Source: Pelodera strongyloides
Lineage: Eukaryota; Nematoda; Chromadorea; Rhabditida; Rhabditidae
Length of the DNA: 64,000 nt
NCBI GenBank assembly: GCA_036852015.1
Contig: JAANDG010000080.1
Span: 186,001-250,000, forward strand
Reading direction: 5' to 3'
Shown here: positions 59,009 through 64,000 of the stretch, piece after piece
Numbering within the stretch: position 1 is the stretch's first letter
Layout: each line of letters starts with the position of its first letter
Notes under the pieces: generated by a model
Databases searched by the model: none
The model's input: the letters and a program-made list of their open reading frames with translations, nothing else
Told to the model about the DNA's origin: nothing
Translations under genes and position numbers: made by a program

Positions 59009-59465
59009 TGGTGCCCCGTTCAGATTAAATCGGTGAATGCTAATTTAAACCGACAATTCAAAATGGCGTGTCTCTTCATGGTGCCCCGTTCAGATCAAAT
59101 CGCGTTATCCTACCAAACAAATTCTTGTAAAAATTGGCAACTGTTTCTACATGGTGCCCCGTTCAGATTAAATCGGTTACCTTTGCCGAAAAAATTATTC
59201 AAAAAAATGGCACCTCTCTCTTAATGGTGCCCCGTTCAGACTAAATCGGTGACAGCTATATTCTACCGACAAATTAGAAAAATTTGCACCTGTTTCGTTA
59301 TGGTGCTTCGTGGATCAAATCAGTGACCTGCATTATGCTGACAAATTAATATTAGCACTCTGTACTGATTCTACATGGTGCTCTTTCAGATCAAATCGTA
59401 TACCGACAAATTTTCTTACAAAAATGCACCCGTCTCTTTATGGTGCCTCCTTTCAATCAAATCCA
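59009..59465 (+). repeat. Array of seven primer-binding-site-like repeats
   Basis: TATGGTGCCCCGTTCAGAT-like motifs begin at 59009, 59079, 59152, 59225, 59301, 59376 and 59441 (65-76 bp apart). Each is preceded by CTGTTTCGT/CTCTC-like sequence as at the LTR end. The first four keep GGTGCCCCGTTCAGA exactly; the later ones decay. Confidence 0.85.
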
Positions 59466-60873
59466 TGTGAACCGACAACAAGGATAAATTGAACTCAAGT
59501 TCGCAAGAAATGAAAATTGTTTATCAACAATATAAATAATTAAAATTTATCCTCCTCGATGACGATTAGTGGATCAGCCAGCCGACGCCCCAGGTGATCA
59601 TGGAGCAGCCGAGTGAGACGATACGACACCTCTTGTGGACAGCTAACGAAACGTCGATCCTGGGATGCCGAGAAGAGCCTCAACGATGCTGCCGCCGAAG
59701 GAGCGAACGGTGAGGGTCCTGCAAATGAAAATCGAAAATATCGAAAAATCCTGAACGAGAGAAGATAATGGTTGGATCTCGACAACCAGGCAAAAAAACT
59801 GAGAAATTAACAAAAGTGGACAAAGTCCACAGTTCAACTAAAATTAAAATCGGTAAATGCAATAAAACCGAATAAATACTCACCAACAACAAGAATATGG
59901 AGACGAGAAGGAGTTCGCCGATCGACGCACGTTCACGCCGAATGAGAGGGATCCGAGCAGCAGATCACAGTCGGGAGTCTTCAGCGCGGAGCGGACGATA
60001 TCAGCGACTCATCTGGAATGGACAACAATAAATGAAAAATCTTAGCTTTCAGTATTCAATTCGGGAATGAATACTGAACTGTGATCATAAAATCCTTTAC
60101 ATAAGTGAACAAATTACAAATAATTGTGACTGTAAATGCACGTGCGCACACTGGCGGTACACAACGCCGCTAAATCCGTGAAAACGATAAAAAATAACTG
60201 CGAATGCTGAAGTTTGCAATAAGAGAAACATTTGAAAAGAACCAGCAAAATCTATAAAAATGGACAAAATTCGTAAACGAACCGACGACGGGAAACGGGC
60301 GAGAAGTCCAGGAAACGCTACATGTGCAGCAACGTCCATCTCGACAGGATTAAGCGAAGAATATATAGTTAACCTGCAATAAGCAATTAAGTATTGTTTT
60401 CGTATATCTCGTTTTCCTTCTTTATTTTAGTTTCAAAACACGTAAATATAAATCCGCGACGGCGGGAGGGCTCCACATACGTGTAGCACCACAAATAACT
60501 ATAAAAAATGTACTGAAATACGAACAACAAAATGTGACAACCAAGGAAGAAGTTTCCAGAAAACACGTCCGGTTCGTCCGCGAAAGTGCCGCAAAAATGC
60601 GGTCGCAACGCGAGACCGTATCGCGCATGCGAGCACAAAATAAAATATGCACTTGTCAGCATAAGATCAATGAAATTGGAATACGGTAGCAAGCTGTCAT
60701 AGTGCAGATCACCTCTAACCACTAAATGCATAAATAAAATCCTTTAATGGTAAATTGGATGAAATAATATTCTCCAACAGCTCCGGAAATAATGAAGACC
60801 AGTCTTCGGTGGAGCAAATGAACGTGTATATTAGTATTTGGCTCCTTTGTGTATATTCTTCGTCTCCCCGGAG
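59466..60873. other. Interior of the non-autonomous LTR element
   Basis: Non-coding as far as I can see. It is rich in AAAATCGGTAAA-type and ATAAAAATGGACAAA-type words and may contain packaging signals. No second element is seen inside. Confidence 0.4.
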
Positions 60874-61383
60874 TGTTGTGAACTTTCACAACCTCCTTTA
60901 GTTAATTAATCTAATTGTCTGTTGTTACTTACCGTAATCCATGTGTTTAAATTCCCGCTAACAATTGTCTAAGCCATTTCACGTAGGTATTAGAACTACC
61001 TGCACATCACTAATTAGTTGACCTAACACCAAGGTTCTCAGTTTGATTGTATTGTTGCATTATTGCGATTGTGGCTTTGTGCCTTTTGTGCCCTTGTGGC
61101 GGTCTACCGGCCTACGGGCCCGTCTGCTTAGTCAGACTCGGTCTACTCGAATCTTCTAGAGTAGTTACCGTAACCAGCTATTATTGCCTTATATCCCGGG
61201 ACGCATCTTCTAGTCCCTTGTCTTAGCCTATATTGTGGGTTACGTACCCAAGAGACCTTGAACGTTTACACTTTGTGTTTATCTAACTAATAATAAATAC
61301 TTTTAACACTCGTGCAAGTGCTTACATTCCTGGCGTTGGAGCCTGAAACAGTACATCTCCGCAAGCTCTGTACTGTTTCGTTA
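60874..61383 (+). repeat. 3' LTR of the non-autonomous element (510 bp)
   Basis: See the 5' LTR. It is followed by the GTGTT duplication and the resumed tandem unit. Confidence 0.9.
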
Positions 61384-61850
61384 GTGTTGATTTGAAATTT
61401 ATTTTATTAGGATTTCACAGGCTTACTCTACCATGATGAGAAAGACGCATTTTGTTTATTTACTGTTTGTTTTCGAACTGAATTGTTTTGTTAGTCGTAA
61501 ATTAATTCTACACTGGACTGCATCATCCTTTTGTTGGTAACCCACCTTCCCTTCCTCGGCTAGGGACGTATTGACCAATTTGCACTGTTATGAGAAAGGC
61601 GTATGTTATAGAAAGGGACTGAATCGGATTGAAATGTGCGAACAAAAACGGTTTTCTATTTGGTTTCCCATTATGTTGGTGTTGATTTGAAATCTATTTT
61701 AATGGGATTCCACAGGCTTACTCTACCATGATGAGAAAAGCGCATTCCGTATTTTTATTCACTTTAAAGCGGCGGTCTGCGTGGTTTCTGAAAACCATGT
61801 CGTACAATTAATTTGCCGGATAAGTGCAACTTGCGTAAAACGTCACAACT
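61384..61850. repeat. Remaining tandem units after the LTR element
   Basis: 61384-61574 continues the interrupted unit but lacks the 87-bp exon (a deletion joins ACGCATT to TGTTTATTTACTG). 61575-61795 matches about 57,362-57,590. Confidence 0.7.
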
Positions 61851-61949
61851 GGTATGCTCACTCAGAGTGAAATGTTCATTCAGGCCCAGGCCACTTTGTT
61901 GCGCAGTTTGGGCTTGGAATCAGTGACGAGGACCCGAAGAACACTACTA

Positions 61950-62195
61950 GTTCTACGTTCTGTGGCGCGCAGAGCGCCGCAGACTTTCCCGCACGTTCTG
62001 GGTATGCGCGCATACTTTCCCGCATGGTCTGACTGTGCGCGCATACTTTCCCGCATGATCACGGTGTGCGCGCATACTTTCCCGCATAGAGCGCCGCCTG
62101 AGCAATGTCTCGGAAGTCACAATTTTGACAATTTGGATAGCCCAGCTGCGAGCGCATACCTTCCCGCGTACATTCCCGCATAGAGCGCCGCGCAC
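61950..62195. repeat. GC-rich minisatellite
   Basis: GCGCGCATACTTTCCCGCAT repeats at about 32-bp spacing (62,004, 62,036, 62,068), flanked by AGAGCGCCGC words. Confidence 0.8.
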
Positions 62196-62604
62196 TCACG
62201 AAAATTCTTCTGTCAAGACATTATTTTCAGCTGCAATACCGTAGTTACAACAAATAGTTGCTACAAATAATGGAGTTTTGCCGCTAAAGTGCACTTTTTT
62301 CTCAATTTTTTTATTTTCTCGTTCTATTTTCGTATTATTTTCCGTTTGTTTAGTTTGTTGTGTATAATTCTTTGTTTACTGTTTAAGGAAATCTTCCATT
62401 GTCATCCCGACGAGTACATATGATAGAATTTAGTACATTTTAAGGTTTTATTCACTTGAAGTTCCATTGACGTTTTTTGATGAACTGTTCTTATGTTTAT
62501 TGTCTATTGTTTATTGTGCAGGATGTCTGCAGCGGGTGCAGGATGTGCAGGATGAAAAAGCGTATGTCTGTATCCCGTAAGGCTGAAGGAATGGGCCTTG
62601 CGCT
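62196..62604. other. Spacer upstream of the last putative gene
   Basis: AT-rich. TATTGTGCAG at about 62,512-62,521 is a possible acceptor. No gene is recognised. Confidence 0.3.
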
Positions 62605-63263
62605 ATGGCTTCACCTACGACATCAGTGAGAAGTGCTAATTGTAAGTATCTTTTTTCTACTTATTGTATCTTGAAATATTTTATATACCGGAAGCATAGG
62701 CTGTTTGTGATCCTTACGTTGCTCTACATACACATGCATTACGCGCAAATGACTTTGCATACAAAGATAATAGTTGTTTATGATAGCTTAAGCTTATATG
62801 TTTTAGTGCGCAACAACAATCACCAAACGTCCAGAATTCCTCGCCTTTTGATGGTTAAAAATTTACAAAGGTGAATGGTCTGGCATTTCGGAACAATTTT
62901 GTACGAACAAGGAAAGCATAGGTATGTTTATTATTGTTTCATTATTATTCAGTAAGCGTTAAATGCTGCACATCCAGCACATCTGCCGAAAACAAGTTAA
63001 TTTTCCTCCAAAACATCAAGGACGAGTACCGATGTTTTATTAGATGTACAGGGAATTTTGAATTTGGACCCGTATTGAACGTAGTGCCCCCATACTCATG
63101 CATCTAAATATTTCAAATTGCAGACACCACCTCTTCCTTCAACAAAGCGCCAAAGCTTCAAGTTCTGCAGAGTTTTGTGCTTCAAGAAGAAGTCGCGCGG
63201 TCGTGGTCGTCTTTGGGTTCTCAAGTGTTTCTTGATAAATACTGGCTAGTTCTTTCCTTTTAG
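62605..63263 (+). CDS. Putative small two-exon gene (58 aa)
   Basis: Tentative. Exon 62605-62641 starts MASPTTSVRSAN, similar in style to the Ser-rich starts of the modular genes, and ends at GTAAGT. Exon 63124-63263 follows AAATTGCAG. The phase-1 join gives a 58-residue frame. The other frame of the second exon is basic (CFKKKSRGRGR) and may be the true one with a different donor. No domain is recognised. Confidence 0.3.
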
Positions 63264-63890
63264 GTGTTGGGATGCTTTATGTAACGGCTGATGTGTTCCT
63301 AGACACTAGATAAAACGTTTATAAGGGCTTGTTAATGGGGAGCTTTAGCCATTCCCCTATTCGTCGTCATTATTATTCTTAAGCAATATTTCTCTTTTGT
63401 ATGTTGACAAACTCATTCATCCTACTAACTTAGTCCACTTTGTTTTACTTCTCGCCATTCTATACAAAATAGTTCCACAGTAGCTGAGTATCTATTATAG
63501 TTACTTATTACTCAGTTTATTTGCAGCTTGCCTTATTTTGTTGTAGCTTGTAACCGTAGACATACAACCGCAAAGTCCCTAAGTTTACTTAACTGCTGTT
63601 CCTTAATTCCTCTAGTAACGTTTAGAAGTTATTGATATGAATAATTATGTTGTATAGTATTGTGTAGAGACTTATATTGATGAAACTTTTGCTAGCAATC
63701 TATTTCGTTAATATTATGAAAGTAAGTTCCTCAAGTTTGATAAATTCGCAGTCTATTTCGAATTATTTTTAATCGCTTCATTTTTATTGTATTCTATCAA
63801 TATTGAATTAATAAAATTATTTTATCGCTTTTGTATGATATTTTTTATATTGTGAAGTGGGCGGGGCAAGGGGAGGAGCCTAATGGCTAG
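63264..63890. other. AT-rich spacer
   Basis: No coding region or clear repeat seen; AATAAA-like signals near 63,808. Confidence 0.3.
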
Positions 63891-63892
63891 TG

Positions 63893-64000
63893 TAACCGCC
63901 TAGAGCGCCGCGCACTTACCCGCATAGAGCGCCGCGCACTAACCCGCGTAGAGCGCCGCCGACTTTCCCGCATAGTGCGCTGCAGACATACCCGCGTAGA
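63893..64000. repeat. GC-rich 24-bp minisatellite at the window edge
   Basis: About four copies of CCCGCATAGAGCGCCGCGCA-like units, running off the window. It shares TTTCCCGCAT and AGAGCGCCGC with 61,950-62,195. Confidence 0.8.

Larger units (their letters stand above)
58508..61383 (+). mobile_element. Non-autonomous LTR retroelement
   Basis: LTRs 58508-59008 and 60874-61383 (TGTTGTGAAC to TTTCGTTA), with five-base target duplication GTGTT at 58503-58507 and 61384-61388. The primer site TGGTGCCCCGTTCAGATT begins at 59009. The 1.87-kb interior has no gag or pol; open frames up to 114 codons show no motif. It interrupts a tandem unit of the modular gene array. Confidence 0.88.

Noticed and set aside
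63893..64000. CRISPR-like array
   Set aside because: Short GC-rich head-to-tail units with no unique spacers, in a eukaryotic genome; a minisatellite.

Overview
The window is nuclear DNA from a nematode, probably a free-living rhabditine (clade V). It carries three cuticle collagen genes with the nematode-type N-terminal domain, an intraflagellar-transport gene split by many introns, introns that end in TTTCAG-like acceptors, and start codons placed at or just after such acceptors, as expected with spliced-leader trans-splicing. I cannot name the species. Splice coordinates are hand-read; the deacetylase, ift-74 and two spliced collagens each add up to an exact multiple of three.

Left part (1-27,000) is the gene-rich half. 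It holds a class II histone deacetylase (+, 12 exons), ift-74 (+, 17 exons), a three-exon collagen (+), and a divergent collagen pair (21,779-22,633 on -, 25,860-26,901 on +). Introns and spacers are full of fold-back MITEs, several flanked by TTAA. An intact tRNA-Glu(CTC) lies inside a 1.1-kb inverted-repeat element within a collagen intron.

Middle part (28,000-44,123) is a nest of retroelements. A LINE fragment on the minus strand carries a Harbinger-like MITE and abuts a decayed BEL/Pao-like element on the minus strand. Each of that element's LTRs contains a different Ty3/gypsy element: gypsy-1 (29,206-33,207, minus, dead) and gypsy-2 (36,092-43,790, plus, intact 1,903-codon gag-pol, two 668-bp LTRs with one difference seen). 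The two insertion sites are at the same place in the LTR, their target duplications overlapping by one base.

Right part (44,124-64,000) has repeats plus an unrecognised cluster of small modular genes (about 47,340-58,270, perhaps to 63,263). They have short Ser/Thr-rich phase-0 exons, basic SSR-x3-P motifs and Ala/Glu/Lys-rich coiled-coil ends. Related modules share intron sequence better than exon sequence, and a 29-codon exon is tandemly duplicated in frame. A non-autonomous LTR element (58,508-61,383) interrupts the tandem array; just inside its 5' LTR the primer-binding-site motif is repeated seven times at about 70-bp spacing.

Strongest leads: the coincident gypsy insertions, the multiplied primer-binding sites, the intron-conserved/exon-divergent gene cluster, the extra 3' ORF of gypsy-2, and the tRNA carried inside a transposon-like element.
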